From JAEUKH01 sp964447205 (GTDB taxonomy: Bacteria; Myxococcota_A; Polyangia; Polyangiales; Ga0077539): a DNA stretch of 64,000 nt. The notes under the pieces were generated by a model. It had not been told where the DNA came from, made no database searches, and saw only the letters and a list, made by a program, of their open reading frames with translations. The position numbers and the translations under genes are program-made. The stretch lies in assembly GCA_964447205.1 (NCBI GenBank), contig CAYUSB010000038.1, positions 1-64,000 on the forward strand, written 5' to 3'. Positions within the stretch are counted from its first letter, which is position 1; each line of letters starts with the position of its first letter. This document shows positions 15,792-24,979 of this stretch, piece after piece.

Positions 15792-16489
15792 CGCATCGGG
15801 TGGCCCCGGAGGGGGGGCATCGCGGCGTCGAGCAGGGGCCGCGCATACGACAACACGACCGGGACCCCTTCGGGGCTCAGCCGGGCCCCCGCCACGCTGT
15901 ACAAGATCAGCCCCGGACGCAGCTCGATCGAGCCCCGAAACCCGTGGCGCACGAGCCAGTGCCGGAGGGCGGGGGGGATGGCCTGTCGGGCCGCCTCGTC
16001 CGACGCGGCCCGGACGTAGTAGAGCCGGTCAAACTCGCGGTCGCCGACGGTCCGGTCGGGATTTCGCGCCGCGTGGATGGCTCCGATGAGCTTGAGGAAG
16101 ATGAAGGGCGGGATCCAGAAGAGGGCGTCGAGGAAGGCCCCCACCCCGCCCCACTGGGCCGCGTCGGGGGTGATGCTGGCGGTGCCCTCGACGGCGGGGT
16201 GCTGCACGGCGCACAGGACCTGGGTGTAGGTGCTCCGGTTGCCCTCGGCGTCGGTGCTGTCGTAGCTGTACTCGAACACCTCGATGCGGGCATCGCCCAG
16301 GGTGCCGTGGGCCCGCAGGCCGTAACGGTCGGGGGTGCTGTGCACCACGAAGGGCAGGAGCCCCCGCAGGGCCTCGCCCCCGTGGGGCTCGTAGGCGAAG
16401 CCGTAGCTGGAGAAGGCGTACGCCAGGTGGTGGTGGCGCACCCGCGCGCGCTCCTCTCGCTCCTCCCGGCTCGGCCAGAACAGTCCCAT
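15788..16489 (-). CDS. Hypothetical protein with central hydrophobic segment; stop codon inside a MITE
   Basis: A 233-residue protein I do not recognise. Features: a basic/charged N-terminus (SREEREERARVRHHH), a beta-rich middle with FEYSYDSTDAEGNRSTYTQ that recalls DUF3137-like proteins, a hydrophobic stretch near residues 118-135 (FLDALFWIPPFIFLKLIG), and a C-terminal beta region ending YARPLLDAAMPP. The ATG at 16489 is chosen because a longer reading would be Arg/Pro-rich noise. The TAA stop (15790-15788) lies wholly within the terminal repeat of the MITE, so the original C-terminus may have been replaced or shortened by the insertion. Confidence 0.6.
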   Translation of the reverse strand: MGLFWPSREEREERARVRHHHLAYAFSSYGFAYEPHGGEALRGLLPFVVHSTPDRYGLRAHGTLGDARIEVFEYSYDSTDAEGNRSTYTQVLCAVQHPAVEGTASITPDAAQWGGVGAFLDALFWIPPFIFLKLIGAIHAARNPDRTVGDREFDRLYYVRAASDEAARQAIPPALRHWLVRHGFRGSIELRPGLILYSVAGARLSPEGVPVVLSYARPLLDAAMPPLRGHPMR

Positions 16490-16688
16490 GCCTCGGAGCC
16501 TACGGTACCACGGGGCACGAGCGGGTAGACGTGCGGGTCGGCACACCTGTGGCGGGGCGCCTCGTGACCGCGGGGACGGCCCTGGCCGAGGGCGCCCATT
16601 GTGCGGGTCTGGGGCGATGGCATCGCGGTTGCTGCCCCGGGCTCTTGGTCCTGCACTGGCATCTGTCAGTGAACCGAGAGGTGAGACC

Positions 16689-17273
16689 ATGAACGTTGTC
16701 ATGAATACGCGTAGGTTGATCGTCGCGGCCCTGGGTGTGAGCCTGATGGCCGGGGCGTGCGAGCGGACCAGCGACCGGGAACGTACGGCGACCGAAGCCG
16801 AGCGGACGGCCGAGAGCGCCCGGCAGGAGGCCCGGCGGGCCGAAGCCGAAGCGGCCGAGGCAGCCCGGCGGGCGGAGGCCGATCGTCAGGCCGAAGCCAA
16901 CCGTCAGGCAGAGGCCAACCGTCAGGCCCACAACACCCCGACGGGGCAGGTGCCGTCGGCGACGGCCCGGCTGGCCCTCAACGACGCCCTGAGCAACATC
17001 GCGTCGGCCCGCTGCGAGCGCGAGCAGCGCTGCAACAACATCGGCACGGGCAGGCGCTACGAGAGCGTCCAGGCCTGCCGCACCATCGTGCGGAACGACT
17101 TCTCCGATGACCTCAACCCCCGGGAGTGCTCCAGCGTCGACCACCACGAGTTGACCGAGTGCATGGAGCAGATCCGCGGCGAGGACTGCAACAACCCCAT
17201 CGACACCCTCCAGCGCGTGGCGGCCTGCCGCACGTCGGACATGTGCCGCGAGACCACGGTCAGCATGCGCTGA
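16689..17273 (+). CDS. DUF6184-like lipoprotein with coiled-coil linker
   Basis: A 194-residue lipoprotein: hydrophobic N-terminus with lipobox LMAGAC (Cys near residue 24), then about 60 residues of Ala/Glu/Arg repeats (AEAEAAEAARRAEADRQAEA) predicted as coiled coil, then a Cys-rich C-terminal domain (about 105-194). The pattern there (CEREQRCNNIG, YESVQAC, DLNPREC, ELTECM, EDCNNPIDTL, CRTSDMC) is that of the DUF6184 family of myxobacterial lipoproteins, recognised from memory. A purine-rich GAGAGGTGAGA precedes the ATG at 16689. There is an in-frame ATG four codons later. Function is unknown. Confidence 0.7.
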   Translation: MNVVMNTRRLIVAALGVSLMAGACERTSDRERTATEAERTAESARQEARRAEAEAAEAARRAEADRQAEANRQAEANRQAHNTPTGQVPSATARLALNDALSNIASARCEREQRCNNIGTGRRYESVQACRTIVRNDFSDDLNPRECSSVDHHELTECMEQIRGEDCNNPIDTLQRVAACRTSDMCRETTVSMR

Positions 17274-17498
17274 TCACCCCACCCGGGACGCCCCGGTCTT
17301 GAGGCCCTCGGCGGCCTCCAGGGGGGCGTCCTCGGGCGCCTCGGCCAGGTCGGCGAAGCGCACCGCCGTCGTCGCCGACAGAGGCCCGGTGAGCTTCGGG
17401 GCCACCCGCTCGATCCACGCCCCGAGGCCTGGGCCGCGCGCAGGGCAGCCCAGCGGGCGGCGAGAGGTTCGGGGGGCGTGGCGCGAGGTGTGGGTCAT
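17274..17498 (-). CDS. Possible small hypothetical protein
   Basis: A 74-residue reading frame on the minus strand between two plus-strand genes. Its C-terminal two thirds (GLGAWIERVAPKLTGPL and VRFADLAEAPEDAPLEAAEG) has a balanced composition unlike the Arg/Pro-rich noise typical of this GC content, which is the only reason to list it. It ends directly after the convergent DUF6184-like gene. No family was recognised; it may be non-coding. Confidence 0.3.
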   Translation of the reverse strand: MTHTSRHAPRTSRRPLGCPARGPGLGAWIERVAPKLTGPLSATTAVRFADLAEAPEDAPLEAAEGLKTGASRVG

Positions 17499-17704
17499 GG
17501 GTGATCTCCGTGGGGCTCCGCCGCGTCGACGGGCTCTGCCGTACATCCCGGCTGTCCCGGGAGCCCCAGCAGGCGCAGGGGCGTATCCCTTGGCCCTCCG
17601 GAGGGCGACACGCCCCCGCGGCTGCGATAGTCTCCCGCGTCTGTGGGGACACGCGGCCGGTGCCCCCGCCGCAGCGTGGGACGGGCCCCGAGGGAGACAT
17701 CACG

Positions 17705-19339
17705 ATGAACGCGTACGACCGTAGGACCCGACGCACCGTGCTCGCCCTCGCCGGGGCGGTGAGCCTGCTTCTGGCGACGACCCCCGGGGGGGCCTTCCGC
17801 CTGGAGGACAGCCTCCGCAACGGGACCCGCGGCAACCAGGTGGGCGGGCGCTTGGCCGCGGACGGGTGGCACGTCACCGACCGGCGCGATCGGGTCTGGT
17901 ACGCCCTGCCCAGGCTGGTCTCGGGGTCGGTGGAGTTTACCCTCGCCAACGTGACCCGGGCGAGCCTCGGGGAGACGGGCGACAACGAGCTCTTCGCCAT
18001 GTACGAGGGCGGGTACGGCATCACCGAGCCCATCCGGTACGCCCCCGAGTTTCGGGTCAACCACTACAAGTGCATGCTGCGGGTCTACGCCAACGGCGAG
18101 CCGGGGCGTCCGGGGCAGCAGAAGCTGATGTGGGGCATGTGCCCGAGCGGCTCCCCGGGCTACGGCGACTGCGGCTGCGGGTCGTTCTTCGAGGAACCCT
18201 TCGGCGGCAACGGCAACTGGGACGGCTCCCCCCAGCGGATGCGCATCGAGTGGGGCAACGGCCGCACCCGCTACCTCCGCAACGGGGCCGTGGTCGTCAC
18301 CATCGACTGGTCGCGGTCGGGCATCACCTTCGGGCCCTCGTCGCTCCACATGTCCCTCGGGACCTCGCGCCCGAGCGGAGTCGGCGACGCCCAACTGCCC
18401 GTGGGGGCGATCTTCTCCGACCTCGTGGTCGAGGGGGTCGAGGGCGACCTCGCCCGCTGCCCGGGGGCCTCGATGCCCGACGCCGGGACCCCGATGGTGT
18501 CCGGGATGGTCATGGACTTCCCCGTCGTCGAGGACGTGACCGTGGCCGAAGGGACCACCGGGGTCTACCCCGATCCCAGGGACCTCTCGGTCGGCAGGGC
18601 GGACAGCGAGTTCTACCTGAAGTTCAGGGTGGGTACGCTGCCGGGGCGTGTTGTCCAGGCCCAGCTCCTGCTCAACAGCGCCACGCACTCCTCGGCCCGG
18701 GGCAGCGGAGCGAGCGTGTTCGCGGCCACGAGCACCGCGTGGTCCGAGCAGACCCTCACCTGGAGCGCCCGTCCTGGCCCCCGGGGTTCACGCCTCGGGC
18801 GCGTCGACGGCATCACGGTCGACCAGCGGTACACCCTCGCCCTGCCTCCGAGCGCCGTGCCCACGGCAGGGACCTACGCCTTCGCGGTGCTCCCAGAATC
18901 GAGCGACACCGACTCGGCCCACTTCGACGCCAAGGAGGTCTCGCCCGCCCGGGGCCCCGTCCTGCGGCTGGTGATCGACCCCTCGATGCCCCCCCTCGAC
19001 GCGGGGACGGAGCCGACCCCGGACGTTCCGGCGACGCCGACCGATCGGGGCGCCCAGGGGGTCGACGCGGGACCGACCAACGACCTCGGGACCCCGATCG
19101 ACGCGGCCACCCCACGCGACACGGGCGCGGTCGCTCCAGACGCGGGGAGCCCCTCCGACGCAGGCCCGACGACCCCAGACACGGGCGCCTCGGACGACAC
19201 GGGGGCAGCCCTCCGCGAGGCGGGCAACGGAGGCTGCCACTGCCACGTAGGGCGCCACCGGACCCCCTCGGGCGGGCTCGTCGGGGCGGCCCTGCTGGCC
19301 CTCGCCGGGGTGGGGCTCGGTCGGCGCCGCAGGCCCTGA
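17705..19339 (+). CDS. Secreted DNRLRE-type protein with MYXO-CTERM tail
   Basis: A 544-residue exported protein. Signal peptide about 1-30. Residues 30-255 form a beta-rich domain (GWHVTDRRDRVWYALPRLVSG, then RIEWGNGRTRYLRNGAVVV), resembling concanavalin/LamG-type lectin folds. About 275-425 resembles a CBM96/DNRLRE-type module (DVTVAEGTTGVYPDPRDLSVG, then FYLKFRV). A long Asp/Thr/Ala/Pro linker (430-510) follows, then GGCHCHVGRH, a hydrophobic helix and a terminal RRRRP. The last 35 residues match MYXO-CTERM sorting signals, which anchor proteins at the cell surface after processing at the Cys. Carbohydrate or surface adhesion is a guess. ATG 17705 was chosen for the signal peptide. Confidence 0.75.
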   Translation: MNAYDRRTRRTVLALAGAVSLLLATTPGGAFRLEDSLRNGTRGNQVGGRLAADGWHVTDRRDRVWYALPRLVSGSVEFTLANVTRASLGETGDNELFAMYEGGYGITEPIRYAPEFRVNHYKCMLRVYANGEPGRPGQQKLMWGMCPSGSPGYGDCGCGSFFEEPFGGNGNWDGSPQRMRIEWGNGRTRYLRNGAVVVTIDWSRSGITFGPSSLHMSLGTSRPSGVGDAQLPVGAIFSDLVVEGVEGDLARCPGASMPDAGTPMVSGMVMDFPVVEDVTVAEGTTGVYPDPRDLSVGRADSEFYLKFRVGTLPGRVVQAQLLLNSATHSSARGSGASVFAATSTAWSEQTLTWSARPGPRGSRLGRVDGITVDQRYTLALPPSAVPTAGTYAFAVLPESSDTDSAHFDAKEVSPARGPVLRLVIDPSMPPLDAGTEPTPDVPATPTDRGAQGVDAGPTNDLGTPIDAATPRDTGAVAPDAGSPSDAGPTTPDTGASDDTGAALREAGNGGCHCHVGRHRTPSGGLVGAALLALAGVGLGRRRRP

Positions 19340-19379
19340 GGGAGCCTCTGCGCGCCGACATCCACCACGGGCGCCGGGT

Positions 19380-20996
19380 CTAAGCCGCCAGCGCACCGCG
19401 CTTCGGCACGCGCATCGTGAACGTCGTGCCGAGCCCCATGGCGGTCGTCACCGCCAGCGTCCCGCCGACGCCCTCGACGGCCGACTTCACCGCCGACATC
19501 CCGACGCCTCGGCCGGAGATGTAGGTCGTCTCGGGCGCGGTCGACAGCCCATCGAGGAAGATCAGCCCAACACCATCATCAGACCGCCCCGCGATCTCTG
19601 CCTCCGTGGCGAGCCCGCGCGCCACGGCGCCCGCGCGCAGCCTCGGCAGGTCGATGCCGCGCCCGTCGTCCTCGACCTCGAGCCCGTAGGCGTCGCCGAG
19701 GTCCTGGAAGCGGACGGCGAGGCGACCCTTCGGACCCTTCGGGCCCCGCGCAGAAGGCGCCTCGATGCCGTGATCAACCGAGTTCCTCAGCAGGTGCGAG
19801 AGAGACATCACCACCGGGCGCATCGTCTCGACGTCGACGATCGTCTCTTCGCCCTGCACAAGCAGCTCGACCTGCTTGCCGAGCCGCTCGGCGAGCCGCT
19901 CGACGAACTCCGGCATCGGCCCCATCAGCTGACCCGCAGGCCGAGCGAGCACCCCCGCCGTCCATTGATGCAGGCGATCGCACACCGTCCTGTCCACGCC
20001 GCGGATGTCGTCCACGATGCCCCGGACCTGTGAGATCTGCTCCAGGGTCACCGAATATGCCTGGGCTCCCGCCCGTTCATAATCGATCTCGATCACGCTA
20101 TAGTGGCGCTGCAAGAACCTGCGGAGGCCCTCGACGATGGCATCGATATCGTTTGTTCCAACATCGGACATTCCCTCGATACGGTGTACGAGCTCGACGA
20201 TCTCGATCATCCCGTACGACGCCGCGTTGCCCTTGATCGTGTGGACGACGCGGCGCACGAAGACCTGATCGCCGTCGCCCAGCGCGACGCGCGCGGCCCC
20301 CAGCTGCTCCTGCGTTTCGAAAAGGAAGGCAGAGAACGCCTCCTTCTGCTTCAGGATGCCGACCAGCATCCGGTTGGTCTGGCTCTCTCGGGTCGCCTCG
20401 ACGAGGGCGCTGATGTCCGAGATGGTGAAGAGCAGCGCGCGCACCTCCCCGTCGGCGTTGCGGATGACGCTCCCCTCGGCGCGTACGATGCGCCCGTCCG
20501 GCAGCGAGAACGTCTGAGGCATCTGCGCCAGCGACACCTCCTCCGGAAGCACGTCCTCGAACACCTGGTCGGCGCCCAGAACAAACTGCTGTTCGCACTG
20601 GGAGTTGAGCGCGAGGAGGGCGGGGAGGGGCTGTCCCTCGATGTCGCTCCGACCCAAGAGGCGTACGCACGAGCGGGTGGTCTCCGGCAGCACCACGAGG
20701 TCGCGCCCCACGACGAGGAAACCAAAGGTGACGTGATCGAGGATCGTCTTGATGGCCTCGGTGCGGCGCGCGACCTCGGCCTCGAGGGTCTCGCTGTAGC
20801 GGGTGAGGGCCTCCGCGCGCACCTCCGCGATCTCCCGCTTGCGGCGACTCTCCTCGCCCCGCTTCGTCGCCGCGCGCAGCTGCCGCACCACGCTCGACTG
20901 GTCGTCGTTGTAGAGCTCGATCACCTTGCGCTTGAGCACCTCGACGGTCTTCTCTGCGGCCAGGGCCCGCCGCGCGAAATCTTCCTGATTGCTCAT
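19380..20996 (-). CDS. CheA-like hybrid-order histidine kinase (coiled coil, PAS, Hpt, HATPase)
   Basis: A 538-residue cytoplasmic kinase. A coiled coil covers about 1-85, a PAS-like domain about 85-205, an Hpt module about 225-310 with the phosphorylatable His in HTIKGNA, and an ATPase domain about 350-530 with N box LLRNSVDHGIE, G1 VEDDGRGID and G2 GRGVGMSAV. All kinase motifs are intact. Unlike chemotaxis CheA, the Hpt lies in the middle and there is no P5/CheW-like coupling domain, so it should not plug into a receptor array. Its start overlaps the end of the FIST gene as ATGA. With FIST, CheY and CheX it forms a self-contained phosphorelay. Confidence 0.88.
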   Translation of the reverse strand: MSNQEDFARRALAAEKTVEVLKRKVIELYNDDQSSVVRQLRAATKRGEESRRKREIAEVRAEALTRYSETLEAEVARRTEAIKTILDHVTFGFLVVGRDLVVLPETTRSCVRLLGRSDIEGQPLPALLALNSQCEQQFVLGADQVFEDVLPEEVSLAQMPQTFSLPDGRIVRAEGSVIRNADGEVRALLFTISDISALVEATRESQTNRMLVGILKQKEAFSAFLFETQEQLGAARVALGDGDQVFVRRVVHTIKGNAASYGMIEIVELVHRIEGMSDVGTNDIDAIVEGLRRFLQRHYSVIEIDYERAGAQAYSVTLEQISQVRGIVDDIRGVDRTVCDRLHQWTAGVLARPAGQLMGPMPEFVERLAERLGKQVELLVQGEETIVDVETMRPVVMSLSHLLRNSVDHGIEAPSARGPKGPKGRLAVRFQDLGDAYGLEVEDDGRGIDLPRLRAGAVARGLATEAEIAGRSDDGVGLIFLDGLSTAPETTYISGRGVGMSAVKSAVEGVGGTLAVTTAMGLGTTFTMRVPKRGALAA

Positions 20997-22144
20997 GTCG
21001 TCGCTCGCTCTTCCGAGTACAGGGCCAGGCCGACCAGGGTCTGGTTGATGTGCAGCCCGTGGAGCTGCTCGCCGTACGTGTCGAAGCCGATCACGTGGTG
21101 GGCGTTGCGCAAGAGCACGGCCCCGATCTCATCATGGTGCTCGCCCCGGGTCGCCTCGAGCGCCCGCAGGATGCAGTTGCACGCGACGAATACCTCCGGG
21201 ATGCCACGCCGCAGGGTGAGCGCGCTGAGGTCGCGGGCCAGGGCCCCGCGCATGTCCTCGTGCCCGCCGAGGGAGAGAACCATGCCCTCCTCGACACCAC
21301 AGTAGAAGACGAGCGACCCGTCAGGCTCCACCCGTTGGATCGATCGGACGTAGATCTCGCCGTTGCAGACGAAGGTGACGGGGTGCATAAACGTCACCTC
21401 GCCTGTCACCTGCGCGGGCGTGAGGCCGAGCGCCCGGGCATACGCCTCCAGGGCCGTGTAGCCATCGATCTCGTAGACCCGCCGCGCGGCGACGTCGGCC
21501 CGCGTGATCACCACCGAGCGCGGCGTCGTCGTGAAGTGCTGGTGCTTCACGATCTCGAAGGGCGTGCGCGCCTCGCCGAGCGCGAAGACCGCGCCGTCGC
21601 GGAGCGCCTCGCCGTTGAAGAACACGCGCGTCTCCTTGAAGGCCAGGTCGTCGCCAGACGAGCCGCCCAGCAGGGGAAGGCCCGCGAGGGCGTCGGCCAT
21701 GAGCGAGGCGACCCGCTCCTCCTTCATCGAGAGGCCGTCGATGAAGCCGAGGCAGAAGTGCCGGGCGGGGTCCGCGTCATCGGCCTTGATCCCGAGCGCG
21801 CTGAAGAGCGCCTCGGCGGTCTCGCGGGCGGACGCCTCGTCGAAGGTGAGGAGCCCGCGCACCGGCTGAAGCGACCAGCGCACCTCCGGGGAATCCAGGG
21901 CGGCGACCACCACGCTGCCGTTGGCGTGCCGACCGTCGACGATCTCGCCCGCCGTGGTGCAGCCCGTGATGAGCGACCCAGGAAACCGCGCCGCGAGGGC
22001 GCGGGCGACCACGTCGGGGTCCTGCCGGGTCGAGGCGAACGCGAAGACCACGTCGGGGCGCAGCCCGGGCGGGACGCTCGCGGTCGCCTCACGGACGGCG
22101 ACCTCCCCGTCCGCGCGGGTCGAAATGCCTGTGTATGCCTTCAT
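20993..22144 (-). CDS. FIST-domain sensor protein
   Basis: A 383-residue protein with an N-terminal FIST_N domain (about 1-200, with PDVVFAFAST, TGCTTAGEI and LPLLGGSSGDDL) and a C-terminal FIST_C domain (about 215-370, ending GEHHDEIGAVLLRNAHHV and FDTYGEQLHG). FIST modules are thought to bind small ligands, perhaps amino acids, and feed them into signal transduction. There is no transmembrane segment, so sensing would be cytoplasmic. It overlaps the CheA-like kinase gene by 4 nt, which strongly suggests that it is the input module for that kinase. Confidence 0.88.
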   Translation of the reverse strand: MKAYTGISTRADGEVAVREATASVPPGLRPDVVFAFASTRQDPDVVARALAARFPGSLITGCTTAGEIVDGRHANGSVVVAALDSPEVRWSLQPVRGLLTFDEASARETAEALFSALGIKADDADPARHFCLGFIDGLSMKEERVASLMADALAGLPLLGGSSGDDLAFKETRVFFNGEALRDGAVFALGEARTPFEIVKHQHFTTTPRSVVITRADVAARRVYEIDGYTALEAYARALGLTPAQVTGEVTFMHPVTFVCNGEIYVRSIQRVEPDGSLVFYCGVEEGMVLSLGGHEDMRGALARDLSALTLRRGIPEVFVACNCILRALEATRGEHHDEIGAVLLRNAHHVIGFDTYGEQLHGLHINQTLVGLALYSEERATT

Positions 22145-22200
22145 CCAATAGCCCCTTTTAGATCTTGCTGGTGAGATGCGAAAAAAACGGAGCCATGATG

Positions 22201-23649
22201 TCAGGCGTCCAGGCGCGCGGGGCCGCCCCCGGGGGCGGCGGCGACATCGATCGCGCCGACGGACACCACGACGCGGTTTCGCCCCGCGGCCTTCGCGGCG
22301 TACATCGCGCGGTCGGCGCGATCGATGAGGTGATCGACGCTCTCGGCGTCCCCCAGGGTCGCGAGCCCGACGGAGATCGTGACGGGGATCCGGCTGCCGT
22401 CCTTGTCGAGGATCTCGAGGGCCTCGATCGACTGCCGCACGCGTTCGGCCACGGCCGCGCCGCCGACCGCGTCGGTGGACACCAGGGCGACGATAAACTC
22501 CTCGCCGCCCCAGCGGGCCACGAGGTCGGGCATGCGCATCGTCCCGCGCACCAGGCGACCGAGCGCGGTGAGCACCAGGTCGCCGGCGGCGTGTCCGCGC
22601 CGGTCGTTGATGAGCTTGAAATGGTCGACGTCGAAGAGGAGCAGCTGGAGGGCCTCGTGGTAGCGATGCGCCCGATTGACCTGCACCTCCATCGAGGCCA
22701 GGAACGCGCGGCGGTTCATGAGGCCCGTGAGCGGATCGATCGCCGCGAGGCGCTGCGACTCCTCGACGAGGACGGCCATGCGCACCGGCCCCCCGAGCTC
22801 GCGCGCGATGAGCGACACCAGATCGGCCGCGTTGGCCTCGCCGGTGGCGCTGGGGCCGAGCGCGATGCGCGCCACCTCCTCGGCCCCGAAGGGCACCGAG
22901 CGCACGACCGGGGCCGGGCCGTCGAGCTCGTCGCGGGCATCCTCGTCCTCGATGCGCACCACGGCCGTGGCCGCGGACAACCCCAGCGCCGCCCGGGCCT
23001 CGCGCTCGGCGCAGGCGCCGTGGCTCGGGTGGTGGTGGAGGGCGAAGCGCTCAGGCGCCACAGTGCAGAGGGCGACCCAGCGGTAGCCCAGCACCTGCGT
23101 CAGGAATTGCGAGAACAGGTCAAAGAGCCGGTCGAAGGAGCCGCTGCTGGCGAGCGAGCGCACCTCCGCTGCGATGACCGAGTCGAAGAGCGCGGCGTCG
23201 AGATGGCGTGCGATGCGGTCGCGGATGTCCACGCTGCCTCCGCTCAGTTGCATGAAGAACCCGTCGTCGACGGGGCGCGCCGCGATGGCCCGCGAGAGCG
23301 CGCGTACGAGGTCTCCCATGCGCCCCTTGGCGACGTAGGCCGCGGCGCCCGCGCGCTCGGCCCAGAACCGGCTCCGGGGATCGTCTCGTTCGCCGCGCAG
23401 AACGACCGGCACGTCGGCCGTCGCGGCCTCTGCCCCGAGCAGTCGACAGAGCTGCACCCCTGAGATGCTCGGCATCCACAGGTCGGCGATGAGCAGCGTC
23501 GGGGGCGAGGCGAGGGCCATGTCTGCCCCGGCGGCGGCGTCGTTCGTCGACTCGACGTCGTAGCCCTGCGCGCGCAGGCGGCGACTGAGCACCTCGCGTG
23601 ACTCGTCGTCGGGACTGACGAGGATGATCCTGCCGGAGGTGCCGTTCAT
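22201..23649 (-). CDS. Response regulator-diguanylate cyclase (REC-GGDEF)
   Basis: A 482-residue protein. An N-terminal receiver domain (about 7-125) has the phospho-acceptor Asp in LLIADLWMP. Then comes a 160-residue linker of GAF-like appearance (about 150-300). The C-terminal GGDEF domain (about 305-465) has FDVDHFKLIND and the active RWGGEEF signature. RMPD precedes GGEEF by five residues, a complete RxxD inhibitory site, so product inhibition by c-di-GMP is expected. Phosphorylation by the neighbouring CheA-like kinase would raise c-di-GMP. Nine bases separate it from cheY upstream. Confidence 0.92.
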   Translation of the reverse strand: MNGTSGRIILVSPDDESREVLSRRLRAQGYDVESTNDAAAGADMALASPPTLLIADLWMPSISGVQLCRLLGAEAATADVPVVLRGERDDPRSRFWAERAGAAAYVAKGRMGDLVRALSRAIAARPVDDGFFMQLSGGSVDIRDRIARHLDAALFDSVIAAEVRSLASSGSFDRLFDLFSQFLTQVLGYRWVALCTVAPERFALHHHPSHGACAEREARAALGLSAATAVVRIEDEDARDELDGPAPVVRSVPFGAEEVARIALGPSATGEANAADLVSLIARELGGPVRMAVLVEESQRLAAIDPLTGLMNRRAFLASMEVQVNRAHRYHEALQLLLFDVDHFKLINDRRGHAAGDLVLTALGRLVRGTMRMPDLVARWGGEEFIVALVSTDAVGGAAVAERVRQSIEALEILDKDGSRIPVTISVGLATLGDAESVDHLIDRADRAMYAAKAAGRNRVVVSVGAIDVAAAPGGGPARLDA

Positions 23650-23658
23650 GATCCCTCC

Positions 23659-24027
23659 TCAGCCGACCAGCTTGCGGACCGCCGCGAGGAGGAGGTCGGG
23701 CTTGAAGGGCTTGATGATCCAGCCGCTCGCGCCGCCCTGCTTGGCCTCGCGCACCAGCGCGGGCTGCGCCTCGGTGGTGATCATGAGGAACTTCATCCCA
23801 GGGTTTTGCCCGTCGCCCTTCACGGCCTTGAGCATCTCGAGGCCGTTCATCCCCGGCATGTTCACGTCACACAAGACCATCTTCGCATCGGGGTGGGCGC
23901 CGACCTGATGGACGCCCTCGTGCCCGTCGCCGGCCTCGATGATCTCGTAGCCCGCGCCGCGCAGGGCCTCGATGACCTGCTGTCGCGCAGTGCTGGAGTC
24001 GTCGACGACGATGACCTTGTTACTCAT
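23659..24027 (-). CDS. CheY-like single-domain response regulator
   Basis: A 122-residue stand-alone receiver domain. Acidic pair in VVDDSS (residues 8-9), phospho-acceptor Asp in VLCDVNMPGMNG (about residue 54), conserved Thr in MITTEA (about 86) and Lys in IKPFKP (about 106) are all present. With no output domain, it should act as a shuttle or phosphate sink between the CheA-like kinase and the REC-GGDEF protein, or on a motility target outside the window. It lies between the CheX-like and REC-GGDEF genes in the same operon. Confidence 0.93.
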   Translation of the reverse strand: MSNKVIVVDDSSTARQQVIEALRGAGYEIIEAGDGHEGVHQVGAHPDAKMVLCDVNMPGMNGLEMLKAVKGDGQNPGMKFLMITTEAQPALVREAKQGGASGWIIKPFKPDLLLAAVRKLVG

Positions 24028-24074
24028 CTCTACACTTCCTTCACTCTCATAGCAGGGGTCGGTCTTGTTCAGGT

Positions 24075-24620
24075 TCAGAACAACAGCATATCGCCTTCGG
24101 CGGCGATCTCCGCGTCATCCGCCGCGACATCGGAGAAGTGGACGCCCGCCTCAGCGACGGCCTCGAAGCGCACCTGGACGGCGTTGCCCGCCACGTGGAA
24201 GAGATGGGGGAGGCACTGGGCGTTGCTCATCGAGACACCGAGGCGCAGGTCGAGGCCCGAGAGCGTCGTCGGCGTGCTCAGTTGGATCACCAGACCCCGT
24301 GCGAGGAGCCGGTTCTTGATGCGGCCAAGGAGCTGATTGGCGAGCTCGCCGGACCAGTCACGGAGGGCGGCCTCGGACAGCGCCGCGGGAGCGGGGCGCG
24401 CGGGGTGCGTGTGTGCGAGGGCGGCCATGTCCGCGCTCAAGAGCAACGCCCCCCGCATCTGGAGGCCGCCGAAGCCCATCACGCCGAGTGTCTGTCGCCG
24501 GGGTGACGTGCTCTCATCGACCAGCCCGAGGTGCTCCACCGGCAAACCCAGCGAGAGGAACAGCGCCTCTGTGCACGTCACCACGATATGGTCAATCTGG
24601 CTCCACTCTTCTGCGTTCAT
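24075..24620 (-). CDS. CheX-like phosphatase domain protein
   Basis: A 181-residue protein with the CheC/CheX fold pattern: LGVMGFGGLQMRGALLLSAD, then a helix DWSGELANQLLGRIKNRLLARG containing the E-x-x-N phosphatase motif. CheX proteins dephosphorylate CheY-P, which fits a gene directly upstream of a CheY. It is the first gene of the minus-strand signalling operon; AAGGATCC precedes its ATG at 24620, and the operon promoter should lie in the roughly 360 bp between it and the GlsB-like gene. Confidence 0.78.
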   Translation of the reverse strand: MNAEEWSQIDHIVVTCTEALFLSLGLPVEHLGLVDESTSPRRQTLGVMGFGGLQMRGALLLSADMAALAHTHPARPAPAALSEAALRDWSGELANQLLGRIKNRLLARGLVIQLSTPTTLSGLDLRLGVSMSNAQCLPHLFHVAGNAVQVRFEAVAEAGVHFSDVAADDAEIAAEGDMLLF

Positions 24621-24979
24621 GGGATCCTTCGCGAGCTACACTGGATCTTCGCCGGAACAGTGACCAGAGTACGTTGGAGCGGGCGCAATCTCTCTGGATG
24701 AAACATCGCCCGACAAGATCATTCCCGCATAATGTGCCACTTTGGCGTCATCGGAAGTGTTGGAAGCCAGCCTTGCAGGAAGCCACTGAACATCACAATG
24801 CGAATGATAGGGGACTGTGCGGCTCCAGCCAGGATGTTTTCGGCAATACAGCGCGCGCGATGGGCGACGCTCCGATCGGGGAAAGTACTTGAACGGGTTC
24901 GCCGCGTCAAGCAACCCCTCGCCGGGAGCTCCGGGACTGCCACCGCGTGGACGAGTATGCCACGATGACGCAGCGACCC
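24621..24979. other. Intergenic region, no gene supported
   Basis: About 360 bp of noticeably lower GC than its surroundings, upstream of the signalling operon and downstream of the GlsB-like gene (both minus strand). It should carry the operon promoter. It contains the second copy of the 33-bp repeat (24882-24914) that flanks the IS110 element. No protein family was recognised in any frame. Confidence 0.5.
24882..24914 (-). repeat. Second copy of the 33-bp segment found at 519-551
   Basis: It shares 26 of 33 bases with the copy beside the IS110 element, including a run of 15 identical bases. Read on the minus strand it gives LLDAANPFKYF, against LLDAANPLEFL at the other copy. Confidence 0.45.
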
